This document shows, in pieces, positions 22,244 to 33,779 of a DNA stretch of 64,000 nt. Below the pieces are notes generated by a model. It had not been told where the DNA came from, made no database searches, and saw only the letters and a program-made list of their open reading frames with translations. Made by a program: the position numbers and the translations under genes. The stretch's first letter is position 1; every line of letters begins with the position of its first letter. Source of the DNA: Dipteris shenzhenensis (Eukaryota > Polypodiophyta > Polypodiopsida > Gleicheniales); assembly GCA_047967505.1 (NCBI GenBank), contig CM106539.1; one strand, written 5' to 3'.

Positions 22244-24028
22244 ATGTCTTCATCTTCAACAAGTAGCTCCAGTGAGGATGAATCCCTCCATATCCACCAT
22301 CGGGAAATGTGGTTGGAGCAAAAAATCAAATGTATGTGTGTTCAATGTTGAGAAAACATGCATCATGCAAGCAGGATTACACTCAATCACGTCTCAAAGT
22401 ATGGAGAATGGGATGCGATCGTAAACATGGTGTGTTAAAGAGTTAAGGTTGATTGAGATACCTATGGGTGTTCATATGTTTGAGTTATGATCCCATTTTA
22501 ATTTGATATAGGATGCAGTGCCACACCCGCATATGTTGCCCTATGCTCGCCATGAGGAGGCGAAGCATTGGCGATATGAGGTGGGATCTTCAGGAGGGAC
22601 CGTTACGGATGCATGGAGTGATGGTGATAGTAGCCCTCCACCATTACCTCATGAAGTCATGGAGGAGGAGATGTTTGATGATATGGTGCGGGATTTATAT
22701 GTCCATCAATCCGAAGGGAGAGATGATAGCATGGAGCAGGATGATCTTTTTACCGCAGCATCGACTCCACTGTTTGAGGGGTGCACATTCTCTATTCTAC
22801 ATGCCTCCCTTGAGTTACTAAACTTGAAAACCATCTATGGATGGAGCAATGCAAGTTTGAATGCATTACTCAAGTAAGCTTTAAAGTCTATTTTGCAAAC
22901 ATGGTGAATTATGCTAGTGGGTCAATTACTCGAATACTTTTCCTCATTTATGGTCTTCACATGCAGGCTATTGTGTAAAATGCTTCCAAGAGAGAATAAA
23001 TTACTAACCTCAAGAGATATGGCAAGGCAACATGTGACCTCTCTTGGAGGATTAGATTACAAGTGCATCCATGCATGTGTCAACGATTGCGTTTTGTTTC
23101 GTGGACTACATAAGGATGCAAGAGAGTGTCCTACTTGTGGAGAGGCAAGATATAGCGTAGATCTCAAAACTTTGGATGTGCCTCATAAGGTTCTGCGACA
23201 TTTTCCCATCATCCCTCGCATCCAACATATGTTCAAGTGCAAATCCATTGCAGAGCTCATGTCATGACATTCCTCCCATCGATCAACTGATGGCAAGTGG
23301 AGAACTCCCGCAGACTCTCCTGCATGGAAGCATATTGAAGACACATGGCCAAGCTTCAAGGAAGAACCTAGGAGCTTGAGACTTTGATTGGGTATGGACG
23401 GTGTGAACCCATTTGGTCTCAAAAGCACCTCTTACAGTGTATGGCCAGTGATATTGGTAAATTATAATCTTCCACCCTCTATGGCTATTAAGAAAGGACA
23501 TGTTATGCCGTCCCTTCTAATTCTAGGGAAACATAAAGTCAAAAATCCTGATGTTTATTTGGAGCCTTTGATTGATGAGCTGGAGATACTTTGGAGTGGT
23601 ATCCAGGTGCATGATGTGAGCAGGCCTCCCTCGTCACGAGACTTCAACTGCAAAGCAGTCTTCATGTGGATGATGCATGACTTCCTAGGCTATAGCGAGT
23701 GTTCAGGTAAGCATTGAACTTCTAATTATGAATAGGCAAAGGATGTGGCACCCTAGACCCAACTTCAACTCTTAATTGCATCTATTGTTCACGTCTCACT
23801 ACATCGGGTAACCATGCATGTCCTGTTTGTGGTCCTTCGCTAGTTGCCTCATGGGCAGACGCATTGAATAAGGTCATCTATGAGAATCACCATCGATTTC
23901 TCCCACCTGCTCATCCTAGATATGTTGCCCCTTGGAATGAAGTTCTCCCACAATCACTCATTGCGGGAGATTGGATGAGAATTTGGAATGGTTCCATGAC
24001 TCCTCCACCACTTGGCATGAGCCAATAA
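22244..24028 (+). pseudogene. tnpD-like transposase (TNP2 family) of element B, truncated
   Basis: The TNP2 transposase catalyses excision and insertion of En/Spm elements. The start is MSSSSTSSSSEDESLHIHHREMW in two stretches at 22,244, with a TGA where element A has a CGA (CRCRGNM versus Q-C-stop-E-N-M). Exon 2 covers 22,513-22,875 (acidic, then LYVHQ, IYGWSNASLNALLK). Exon 3, from about 22,970, carries LLCKMLPRENKLL, DYKCIHACVNDCVLFRG, ECPTCGEARY, GMDGVNPFGLKSTSYSVWPV and DVYLEPLIDELEILW, and ends YSECSG with a GTAAGC donor near 23,705. Exon 4, from about 23,796, ends TPPPLGMSQ. A stop replaces Trp near 23,264. All later exons are missing because Copia inserted at about 24,083. Confidence 0.85.
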
Positions 24029-24082
24029 GGGTTTGTAACTATTGTGTGCTATATTGGCTGGAAATAAAGATTGCCCACTAAC

Positions 24083-24264
24083 ACCAGCCCATCAAAGCTT
24101 CTTTCACAGGAGCGCATGGCTGGGAGGCAGCGCCATCTATTGTATCAGTTCTACAGTAATCAAATTTTTGATTCTCCATACTATCTTGTTTTCTCTCTTG
24201 CGTACGAGATCCTGTTCTCTGTTGAGCACAAACATTGTATTATTTTCTTACATGGTATCAGAGC
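24083..24264 (+). other. Copia 5' LTR remnant and primer-binding site
   Basis: TGGTATCAGAGC at 24,253-24,264 is the standard primer site for initiator tRNA-Met. It directly follows a CA dinucleotide that ends the LTR. The LTR is visible for at least 170 bp, back to where homology with element B stops. No TG start is seen at that point, so the LTR is probably truncated on its left. Confidence 0.7.
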
Positions 24265-24322
24265 TTGGACTCTAGCAAGAAGATTTAGTAGTGTGTTTCT
24301 ATTTGTGAGCAAATTGTGAGAG

Positions 24323-25830
24323 ATGGCCCAGCCCGCAAGACAGCGAATCCCACCATTCGGCGAAAGTGGAAAGTTGGACGGCTCTAACTATCCTCTTTGG
24401 AAGTTCAAGATGAAGACTCGGGGGGGTCACTCATCATATGTAACCCTATCACGTGAGTTCAACAGAAGGATATTTTTTATTTCTAAAATTTACAGAAATA
24501 AATATACATAAGGGACTATTTAAAATAGTTTTGGGAAAAATTTACAGATTTGTATAGAAAAGGGGTACATTTTATTAATGACAAATTTACAGATAAGGGA
24601 TTTTAGAAATAGGCCTTGAATGCACGTGGTATACAGGGTTTATACATAGTGACCCCCCTGAGGATGAAGACCATCCTAAGCGCATATGAGCTTTGGGACA
24701 CTACTACTGGGGTGGACGTGAGGCCGGTTCCGAGATCGGATCTAGCCAATGCAAGACAACAAATAGTACCAACTGCAGATGAGATTCTCGCATGGACAAG
24801 AAGAAATGCAGATGCACTGTGTTCTATTGTCTGCAGTGTTAGTGATTCTGTCATGGCGTTAATTCAACATGTCACCACAGCGGAGGAGGCGTGGACGGTC
24901 TTGAAAAATCAGTACGAGACCACAAATCAGACGCGGATTCAGAATCTGGAGACTCAACTCATGAATGAGAAGTTGTCTGAGTCTGAAGTGGCAGAGAAGT
25001 TCATCACCAGGGTGAAGAATCTACGCGATCAGATGACTGCGATTGGAATCACCATCACTAGCGAAAATCTAGCATGAAGGTGCATACGAATTCTCCCACC
25101 AAAGTACGACGGTCTTGTTATGGTGCTGAATACGCAGAACAGAAATCCGCCACTCAACTTTAAGGATTTCAATGCGATGCTTCTAGAGGAGGAGATGCAT
25201 CAAAAGACAAGGACTGGAGAAGATTCGGCTTTTTGGACTGGATCAAAGAAAGGTAAGGGTAAGGACTCTAGTAACCCATCTTCTTCTGATGATAAAAAGA
25301 GAAAGAAGAAGATCAAGTGCTTCTATTGCAACAAGGCAGGGCACAAGCAGAATGAGTGCCACAAGAAGATTGCAGATGAGAAGAACGGAGTGAAGAAAGA
25401 GTCCAGCAACATTGCGCAGACAGTACCAATAGAGCTGTTCGTCGCAATTGAGGAGATTTGCACGGAGGCAGTTCATGTACCTACAGATGAACCTTGGATC
25501 ATTGACAGTGGTGCATCGCGCCACATGACCAGTTGGAACGATTGGTATACCTCTCCACAGCCGGTAGGGAATGACATCATGGTAGCAGTCGGCAATGATG
25601 CAAAATGTCCAGTAAAAGGAAAAGGTACAATTGCTCTCAAGTTAGATGGAGTTGTAAAACAGTTGTCTGATGTTCTTTATGTGCTAGATATCAAGAGGAA
25701 CTTGTCTGTTTCTACGATCACAGATCGGGACCTTAAAGTTCAATTCGATAAGAATGGTGCACAGATCCTGGATCTTCAAGGAAAGGTCATTGGTAAATGT
25801 ACGTGGCGCAACAACATTTACGAACTCTGA
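24323..25830 (+). pseudogene. Copia gag and protease
   Basis: The frame starts MAQPARQRIPPFGESGKLDG, the usual gag beginning of this type. It is interrupted by a MITE and resumes with AYELWDTTTG and the UBN2-type gag core (HVTTAEEAWTVLKNQYE, TRVKNLRDQM). A TGA at 25,075 breaks the frame before RILPPKYDGLV. A zinc knuckle CFYCNKAGHKQNEC lies near 25,320 and the aspartic protease motif WIIDSGASRHM near 25,497. The frame ends at 25,828, just before the pre-integrase segment. Confidence 0.88.
24417..24662. mobile_element. 246-bp MITE inside Copia gag
   Basis: The termini are CTCGGGGGGGTCACT and AGTGACCCCCCTGAG, with a perfect 8-bp target duplication GATGAAGA at 24,409-24,416 and 24,663-24,670. 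It lies in the opposite orientation to the copy at 9,165. Its position within gag shows that it inserted after the Copia element. Confidence 0.93.
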
Positions 25831-27325
25831 GCTTTCAATGCTTGAGCGAATGTGAAGAACACTAAGCTGTGGCATGAGATGTTTGGTCATCTAAACCTTA
25901 GTTCTTTGAAGGAGATGAATAAAAGTGGAATGATTGTATACCTACCAGAAATTTCAGATTTGCCCGATCTATGTGAAGCTTGCATGATGGGCAAGTAGCA
26001 TCGACAATCTTTTCCTAAAAAGGCCAGCAGGGCAAAGGCTCCTCTAGAGCTCGTTCACGTGGACCTCTGCGAAAAGCTCGGGGGGGTCACTCATCATATG
26101 TAACCCTATCACGTGAGTTCAACAGAAGGATATTTTTTATTCCTAAAATTTACAGAAATAAATATACATAAGGGACTATTTAAAATAGTTTTGGAAAAAA
26201 TTTACAGATTTGTATAAAAAAGGGGTACATTTTATTAATGAAAAAATTTACAGATAAGGGATTTTAAATATAGGCCTTGAACGCACGTGATATAGAGGGT
26301 TTATACATAGTGACCCCCCTGAGGCGAAAAGATGGAGATGGAAGCTTTGGGTGGTTCCTTCTATTTCATGACACTGATCGACGACTACAGTAGAAGGATA
26401 TGGATATACTTCCTGAAGATAAAAGATGAGGCTTTCAATAGGTTCAAGGAATGGCATGTAATAGTCGAGAAAGAATTGGGGAGAAAGGTGGAGAAGCTGA
26501 GATCAGACAGAGGTGGAGAGTTCACATCGACTGAATTCTAAAGTTACTGCAAAAGTCACGGAATCAAGAGGCAGAAACCCCCGCCACATACATCATAGCA
26601 AAATGGAGTAGGAGAATGCAAGATGCGCATTATCTGCGAAAGGGGCCGGAGTATGATGAAAGGGAAAGATTTGCCAAAGACTTTCTAGGCTGCAGCATGT
26701 AACACTGTAGTTTACATCCTCAATCATAGCTACACGAAGGCTGAACGGGATGACTCCACTGCAAGCCTTTTTTGGTACGAAACCTTCAGCTGCACATTTT
26801 AGAGTTTTTGGATGTGACTGTTTTGTGCATGTCCCTGATGCTACCAGGACCAAATGGAAACGGAAGAGCCGGAAGTGTATTTTCTTGGTCTACAGTGAAG
26901 AGGCGAAGCGTTACCATCTCTATAACCCTATTACCAAGAAGGTATTTGTAAGTCGCGATGTGGTCTTCTCAGAAAAGCCGCATCAATTGGAGGAGGATGC
27001 TTCCTTTCCAGACAACCAAGACCAGGATATCCATCCAGTACCGCCACCAACAGTAGACCAAACTCCCCCAATGGTGCTTGGGAGGATTCAAGACAAAGAA
27101 GATGAAGAAGAGCCTGCAGAACCACAATGGCAACGGCCGTTCCTGAAGTGGGTAAAGCAACTTTTGGACGGCAGAGAACCTCCAATCATTGAGGAGGAAC
27201 CATCTGAACACCGTCGGTCCAAGAGATTAGAGGAGCAAAGAAGGGCGCAGGAACACTTGGTCAACTATGCTTTGATGACAAAAGTGATCCATGCTGATGA
27301 ACCCAAGTGTCTTGAAGAGGCATAG
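25831..27325 (+). pseudogene. Copia integrase region
   Basis: The pre-integrase segment reads LWHEMFGHLNLSSLKEM and DLCEACMMGK followed by a stop. After the MITE at 26,077-26,323 the catalytic core follows: FMTLIDDYSRRIWIYFLK and LRSDRGGEF, holding two of the expected acidic residues. The third region is broken by stops at about 26,539 and 26,596. The C-terminal part (FGCDCFVHVPD, EEAKRYHLYNP, FVSRDVVFSE) is open from 26,750. It is clearly Copia, but not functional as written. Confidence 0.88.
26077..26323. mobile_element. 247-bp MITE inside Copia integrase
   Basis: It has the same termini as the copy in gag and a perfect 8-bp target duplication GCGAAAAG at 26,069-26,076 and 26,324-26,331. 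It closely resembles the gag copy, so both belong to one subfamily. Confidence 0.93.
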
Positions 27326-28737
27326 GGTGATGATAGGTGGATGGAGGCTATGCAATCGGAGTATGGCTCCATAATGAAGAACAACACTTGCGACCTTATG
27401 GATCGACCACCAAAATGCAAGGTAATCGGAACCAAGTGGGTGTACAAGATCAAGTACAAGTCCAGCGGCACGTTGGATAAGTATAAGGCTCGGCTCGTGG
27501 CAAAAGGATTTGCACAAGTACATGGTTTTGATTATCAAGATACTTTTGCTCCCATAGCTCGACTAACCACAACTCGTAGTGTTTTGGCTTTAACTGCCAA
27601 GGGAAGTTGGCCCGTGTTTCAGATGGATGTGAAATCCACCTTTCTGAATGGAGATCTCAAGGAGGAGGTATACATGGAACAACCACCAGGTTTTGAGATC
27701 CCCGGTTCAGAAGCTAAAGTGTGCAAACTGAAGAAGGCACTTTACGAGCTGAAACAGGCCCCACGGTCATGGTACCAGCGAATTGATGCCTACTTTCTAC
27801 AAAACGGGTTCAGGAGGAGCCCATGTGATGCAAATTTGTATATCTTCAAAGAAGGAGGCAGGTGTATGATCATGGTCCTTTATGTGGACAACCTTGTCAT
27901 AACAGGGAACCATGAAGAGAAGATCTCGCAGACGAAGCATTTGCTAGGAAGAGAGTTTGAAATAACAGACCTCGGACCGATGCATTTTTGTTCGGGGATT
28001 GAAGTTTGGCAGGAGCTGAAACAGATCTTCATTTCACAGCTGAAGTATGCTGGAGAGATACTGAAGGCATTTGGCATAGCTGAGTGTAAAACAGTTAGTA
28101 CCCCTATGGAGGTTGACATGAAGCTCTCAAACGAGGATTCATCACCACTGGTGGACAAAGCGAAGTACAGAAGACTTGTGGGCAGCTTGATTTACTTGTG
28201 CAACACACGGCCGAACATCAACTTTGCGACTGGTGTACTTAGCAGGTTTTCCAATAAGCCCCGGGAAAACCATTGGAGGGCAGGGATGCGAGTGCTGAAA
28301 TACATCAAATGGCACACTTGATTATGGCATCACCTATACCAAGAGCAACATCTTGATCGAATTTTGTGACTCGGATTGGGCAGGAGATGTGGACAGCAGG
28401 AGATCAGTGATAGGATACTGTTTCTCACTTGGATCTGGAGTTGTGTCATGGGTTAGCAAGAAGCAACCCACAGTTGCTCTTTCTTCTACCGAGGCCGAGT
28501 ACAAATCTGCATGCTTTGCTTCTTGCGAGGCAGTGTGGTTGAGGAGGATTTTGGGGGACATGGGTGCAGTGCAGAACAAGCCTACGCAGTTATCATGTGA
28601 CAATCAGAGTTGCATGGTGATTGCAAAGAACCCGGTGTTCCACGCTCGCACAAAACACATTGAGATTCAATATCACTTTGAACGCGAGCTCATCATGGAT
28701 GGAGAGGTCGACTTAGTGTACTGTCAGTTTAATTAAA
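27326..28737 (+). pseudogene. Copia reverse transcriptase and RNase H
   Basis: The frame at 27,341-28,321 carries the Copia RT hallmarks GTKWVYKIKY, KARLVAKGFAQ, DYQDTFAPIARL, FQMDVKSTFLNGDL, LYELKQAPRSWY and the catalytic box YVDN, where YVDD is expected. RNase H follows in another frame (28,353-28,736) with DSDWAGDVDSRRSVIGYCF, SSTEAEYKS and NPVFHARTKHIEI. The usual end (ADIFTKAL...) and the polypurine tract are missing. Confidence 0.88.
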
Positions 28738-28744
28738 GAGATAT

Positions 28745-30340
28745 GGGGCTTCACTATTACAGAAACTCATCATGTCTCTTTCACCTCTCACATTCCTATG
28801 TGTATTAGCATATTTCTTTTGCCAATCAATGGACACTTGGAGATGTTTCTTGATTTTTAGAACCTCGCTTTGCGTTTTCTTCAAGGTGCCTCTTCACACT
28901 TTTATCTTCCTCAATGCTCATGGGGTAACACCAAGGAACTAGTGAGAAGCATTCTTGTCCACAAAAGTAGGGTCATATTGATGGAGTCTTGTGATGTGAT
29001 ATTATAGTAATATTCCAAGAAGCGAACACATTCTCCCCACAAAATTCCTTTCTCCATGTATCACATGTAAAATTCGCCTTATAAAACCTGCTTCACTCTC
29101 TCAGTTTTAGGATTAGTTTAAGGATAGTAGGAAGATCTTAAGTTACGATTGCTACCAATAGCATGAAATTGACTTGCCAAAATTTGTAAGTGAAATTGGT
29201 ATCTCTATCAAGATTCATTTTATTTGGGAGACCATGCAATATAAACATTTCTTTTGTAAAAACTTGAGCTATGTTGAAAGTAGTACTTGAGCTATGCCAC
29301 CATAGATATGAAATCCTGATCACATTTGATATTTTTAATCCAATAATGAATTGCATGGTAAAACATTACGAGCTTATGCTGGATACGTCTTAGGGACTAA
29401 GTTTTCAAGGGGCCTTTATGGGTTCTATTCTAACCTTCTGGCAAGGTACTAGGCTTTTAAGTACATGATCCATTATTTCTTTATTTAAATTCTTGGACAA
29501 AAAAAATGTATCTTTACTATGTCATAGGTCTTTTGACAACCTAGGTGAGCAAAAACATTTGAACTATGCACCTCATGTAGAGGGTATATAATTTGAAATA
29601 TACACCCTAGCCTCTCGTTAATGTGTAAAACAACATTTTGTTTTTTTCTTGATGGTGTTAAATATTAAGTTCATTGAGGTCTTAGTTACTCAATAGAGGT
29701 AAAAAATATGAATGTTTCATTATCTTTTATTTTATCTCTTGGATCCAAGGTACTATATCATATAGATGGCATTGAGTTGGGCCTTTATCCACACCTTTTA
29801 CTTACAAGAAAATTTAAATTCCTAGATGGTAGCATTCCATATACCCTAACTAGAATTTAAGTCATGTCGGGTAAAGATGCACTTCAAGCTTTGATGATTA
29901 GTGAAAAAACTAAAATTTCTTCCCAACACATAATGCCTCCATAATTTCAAGTCATGAACCAGAGCTAGCTACACTTCCAAGTCATGGATTGGATAATATC
30001 TTTCTCCTTATTTAGTATCATAAGCTATAGGACTTTGATATTTTCTAATATTCCACCAATGGCTACTCCACTAGAATTAGTTCTTACAAAACATTCTTGG
30101 TCAAATTTCAATATTTTACGAACAAAAAAGATTGAAAGATTTCTTGGTGCTCTAAGGTCCATTGAAAAGTGGATCCCTTCTTCATTGATGTGTCATCGGT
30201 CTGGCACTTTTACAATCTCCTTAAAGTTCCTATAGAAACCTACTAGGACTATGAATCCTTTAATGTCTCTTGCATTTCCTCAAAGAAATACACTGGATTT
30301 TCCCGGTATCACAACTTGGCTACACTCTAGCATGGCTATG
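28745..30340 (-). pseudogene. Decayed Ty3/Gypsy polyprotein
   Basis: On the reverse strand the order from right to left is RT end (VGFYRNFKEIVKVP), RNase H (RTNSSGVAIGGIL, ERYYPIHDLEV, ALVHDLKLWRHYVLG, FFTNHQSLKCIFT), zinc-binding piece (near 29,400-29,520, FFCPRI, CQKV), and integrase core (FTKEMFILHGLPNKMNLDRDTNFTYKFWQ in two blocks at 29,138-29,356). Then come TERVKQVL and QVSIDWQKKYANTHR. Stops and frameshifts are frequent, so it is old. LTRs were not found. It abuts the 3' end of the Copia element in opposite orientation. Confidence 0.7.
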
Positions 30341-30894
30341 AGGAAAAAGCAACATGTTTTTCATCAATCTGGCAATAGGATCATTCACAGAACGTTCTTT
30401 CAGATTGTTTCGACTACTTGATCGCTAGGTTTTAAGTTGATATGCAAAAGTTAGTAAAGATGCATCGCAAATCAGCGCTGTGGTCATGATTGATGAAAGC
30501 GGCCTGCATTGGCTTGTTTGAATCATATGTGCCGATTATTTTAACTGGTTGGATCACTATATTCCGATTTTAGGTAAGAAATTTATGGTTATTTTGTTTT
30601 GCTGTCTGTTGTCAATAAACTGGTAGAAGAGTGTTTGGACAAGAACTCGATTACCCATAACCAGAAAGGACTGGATCTAGGACATGAGGATGGAAAAGGT
30701 TCATACTTTCATAGAATCAACAATACTAGTGGGAAGCCCGTGGCAGTCACGAAGTAAAGCTTCCCATCGATTCTTCTCAGCCATTTCATTTTCTAGGATA
30801 TTCTCAAACTAGATAAACAATTAGTATGTTTACAGCCACAAAGTAGATAAATTTGAAAACAAAATATCCTATCAAGTTTGTGGCCATTGAGCTT

Positions 30895-31270
30895 CCCATT
30901 TGACTTGCACTCTTAACAGCAACAAAAGTTCGCTACTTACTGTGTAGAGTATTGATGAATTCAATCAAGCTAGAGTGAAGATGAAAGCAACACGAGCTAG
31001 CTGGTAGCGACCATGCAATCGTTGCCAGAAGTTAGGCTAGATAGTTTGTGTAGTGTGAGAATGAAATATCGTACACTCAAAGTAGGCTTTATGGTGGCGA
31101 GGACATTTAAAAAATGGCCCAAAAAAGGGAGGAGAAGGCTTATAATATGGAAATGCCTCACAAGTGGAATTTTCATCATCAGATAACTATTATCTATTTT
31201 GAAGAGTGCAATCCAGCTGCAATTAGCGAATCGAATCATCGTGTTCGTGTTGTGCATGGGGTTTGGAAAT
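30895..31270. repeat. Dispersed repeat shared with 15.3-15.8 kb
   Basis: This is the second copy of the repeat that ends GTTGTGCATGGGGTTTGGA. The association of both copies with Gypsy integrase sequence suggests one retroelement family. The 550 bases before it hold no recognised gene. Confidence 0.65.
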
Positions 31271-31325
31271 GAGCCCCCTTATCTTTTGATCTCATCCATT
31301 AGATTCTTGTCATTTTCAAGCACTT

Positions 31326-31571
31326 AGAGAGAGAGAGAAAGAGAGAGAGAGGGGGCGAGGGGGGAGATGGAGCAAGAGGGAGAGAGACAACGAGAGGGGG
31401 GGGGAGAGGCACGAAAGGCTACCACGTGGCAATATGACTTGACGATTGCAAAACTAATAAGCAGTCCGCAGGCAACCAAGAGTCAAGAATGGTTTCCAAA
31501 AATGGAGAGAGAGAGAGAGAGAGAGCGAGCGAGAGAGGGAGAGAGAGGGAGGGAGGGAGGGAGGTAGGGAG

Positions 31572-31663
<92 letters not shown>

Positions 31664-31686
31664 AGGGATAGAGTGGCAAAGAGAGG

Positions 31687-31721
<35 letters not shown>

Positions 31722-31749
31722 AAATATATACATATATAATGATCACACC

Positions 31750-31797
<48 letters not shown>

Positions 31798-31822
31798 GAG
31801 TGTGTATATATATATATATAAA
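31326..31822. repeat. GA-rich microsatellite block
   Basis: Nearly pure (GA)n with short interruptions for about 470 bases, followed by a short (TA)n run. Long open frames across it (Arg/Glu on one strand, Ser/Leu on the other) arise from the dinucleotide repeat and are not genes. Confidence 0.95.
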
Positions 31823-33005
31823 AGTAATTCATAAATAATTTCTCAAATAATAAATAAAATTCAATAAATATACAATATATAAAAAAATGAACAAATATAT
31901 AAATACATATCTTCCTACTACTTTAAGGAAGTTGGCATACTTAGACACTTGTGTAGCTAATTGTCGATCCCCAGAACTAATAAACATCATTGCAGCTGTG
32001 GCTTGGTCAGCTACTAGAGTCACAAACTAGATTTGTGGCTAGTTTGTGACTGTTGCTTCATAGACAGTAGAGTGCAATGGGTATCAAGCCACATGATACA
32101 ATCATGATCGATCTCCTTTCCTAGCATCGTGTGTGAAGATTTCAACTTCTTCACATCCGTCTTTGGAATGCTCTCAGAAAGACAACCAAAATCATAAATT
32201 GCTTTCTTGAATACCTTCACCTGAATTTGCTTGAAGAGCTTCATTTTGCATTAATTCAACAATAATGCCCCCTACGGATGGATGCTCTCATTGGCAGCAT
32301 TCAAGAGCCACAGACTCTTCCCCTCACACACATTCAAAGAATTCAAATTTGGTTTGGATTTTATGTGAGCATTGAAATTTGCACTCGGAACCCTTGAATC
32401 TACACCTTTCCAACTATCATCTATCATCAACAAACAAACTTGCAATAACAGGTGTCCTTGGTTCTCCATCATGGAGTAAAGCTCTGTGGGATTGAGATGG
32501 TTGTGTGATCTCGAGGAAAGGATTCATTGTCTTGAACAATTGAAAACTCTCATGAAACCCTTACTTGATACTGTTGTGAATGTTCATTGCACAGTTTTGT
32601 GAGAGCTCTGTTTTGTCTCTTGCATCGTGTAATGCATGGTTGTTTGTAACGTCTTTGAAATTTTTTGAATATATAATCACGTAAGCTTCTCGATGTTACT
32701 GATGGTTTGGGTGATGAAAAAATAGGCATCCACAACCACATTGCGAAATGAGAAAAGCAGATACCACAAATTGAAGAACTTTGAGCAATTGTAATTTCAT
32801 GAAAAAAGAGTCGAGGAATGACAAATAGATAGGTTTTCGTGTCTTGCATTTAACGTATTTCATACGGCACTCCAAAAAACCTAGCAAGGACACCTGGAGA
32901 GAACGTGAACTTCGTCGTTGTTATACATGCAATCTATAGCTGCTATTGAATATGGGACAAATTAGTTTCACCTGAAATTTATAGTAGAACTATAGGCTAC
33001 TGGAG
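31823..33005. other. No gene recognised
   Basis: Several reverse-strand open frames of 60-100 codons lie here (31,829-32,023, 32,020-32,244, 32,272-32,472, 32,550-32,849). They could be exons of one decayed gene, since they are neighbours on the same strand. I see no domain that I can name. Confidence 0.3.
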
Positions 33006-33009
33006 CGTC

Positions 33010-33779
33010 CCCCGAGGTATTTGAAAGTAATTAAATAATGTCAATATTATAAGTACAGATTTGATTTTTCATACATTGATATATGTTGTCCCTTGTTTAC
33101 AGGCCTCTGCACAAGAAGACGAGGAAGGAGGCAGAGATGGGAGCGCAGAAGGGAGCGTAGAAGGGAGCGAGGATGTGGAGAAATTAGATTAGTTGTAGAA
33201 GTAGTGCTAGCTACTCTTTTTTGTACTTAAAACCACTGGCTTGGCTTGTGTCTCTTGTATATACACTCCTCTTATTTTTGGTACTCCAAGCCACAGGACG
33301 TGGCTTGGCTTCGTGCTATATGTACATACAAGCACTTTTTGAGCTTTCAATTTTATTGTGCAATGTTCTATCAATTAATGCCTTGTGAACTAAATGTTTT
33401 GAGAGTTGTAATATTTTATTTGAAATTGTAATTGTCGGCTATAGACATGCTTGCAAGAGTGCTAATTAAAATGCGGTTGGCTATAAGAATTGAATTACAC
33501 AATGTAGAAATGGGATTCCTGTAACTACATAGCATACACAACATACACAGCATTCTATAAATTTAAAAAATATTATGTAGTGCATCTATCAGAGCGTCTA
33601 TAAATGCATCTATATACACGTTTGTCTATTCGAGAAGCGTTTATTTGCACGTCTCTCTGCTATATAGATGTGCCTTAGATGCGGGTCTCTAGATGCGCAA
33701 ATAGACACACCCGTAAGTTTTTTTTAAAGTTTAGCAAACGCGTCTATGTGTGCATCTGTAGGTGCTTTGTCTTGTTGTG
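33010..33779 (+). mobile_element. CACTA-like fragment C with intact right terminus
   Basis: Homology to element A begins in the last intron of the tnpA-like gene and runs through its last exon (33,103-33,192, acidic, ending EDVEKLD), the 3' flank and decayed GCATCTATA repeats. The terminus is GTGCTTTGTCTTGTTGTG, the same as at the right end of A. The left part is deleted. The repeats have many TG/CA changes where A has CG. Confidence 0.85.

Larger units (their letters stand above)
19674..24082. mobile_element. CACTA-like element B, both ends lost
   Basis: The order is the same as in the complete element at 48,818-56,428, but inverted. A tnpA-like gene is on the reverse strand, then a central block of GCGTCTA-derived repeats, then a tnpD-like gene on the forward strand. 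On the left, homology starts at TAGCACTCTTGCAAGCACG without a terminal inverted repeat. On the right, it stops at GCCCACTAACAC, where the Copia element begins, in the middle of the transposase. The repeats have lost most CpGs, so B looks older than A. Confidence 0.85.
24083..28737 (+). mobile_element. Ty1/Copia retrotransposon, 3' end missing
   Basis: The order is partial LTR, primer-binding site, gag, protease, integrase, reverse transcriptase, RNase H, which is the Copia order. It lies inside the tnpD-like gene of element B and carries two MITE insertions. The end of the polyprotein and the 3' LTR are missing: coding stops just after the RNase H region and the next sequence is a Gypsy element in the other orientation. 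Element B does not resume on the right. Coding capacity is broken by stops and by the MITEs. Confidence 0.88.

Noticed and set aside
22518-22877. Second overlapping frame in exon 2 of the tnpD-like gene (also at 52,677-52,979).
   Set aside because: Only the frame ending IYGWSNASLNALLK joins in phase to the TNP2 core; the other is a shadow, although it is open in both copies.
31326-31800. Long open frames on both strands rich in Arg/Glu or Ser/Leu.
   Set aside because: They result from a (GA)n microsatellite, which has no stop codons in several frames.
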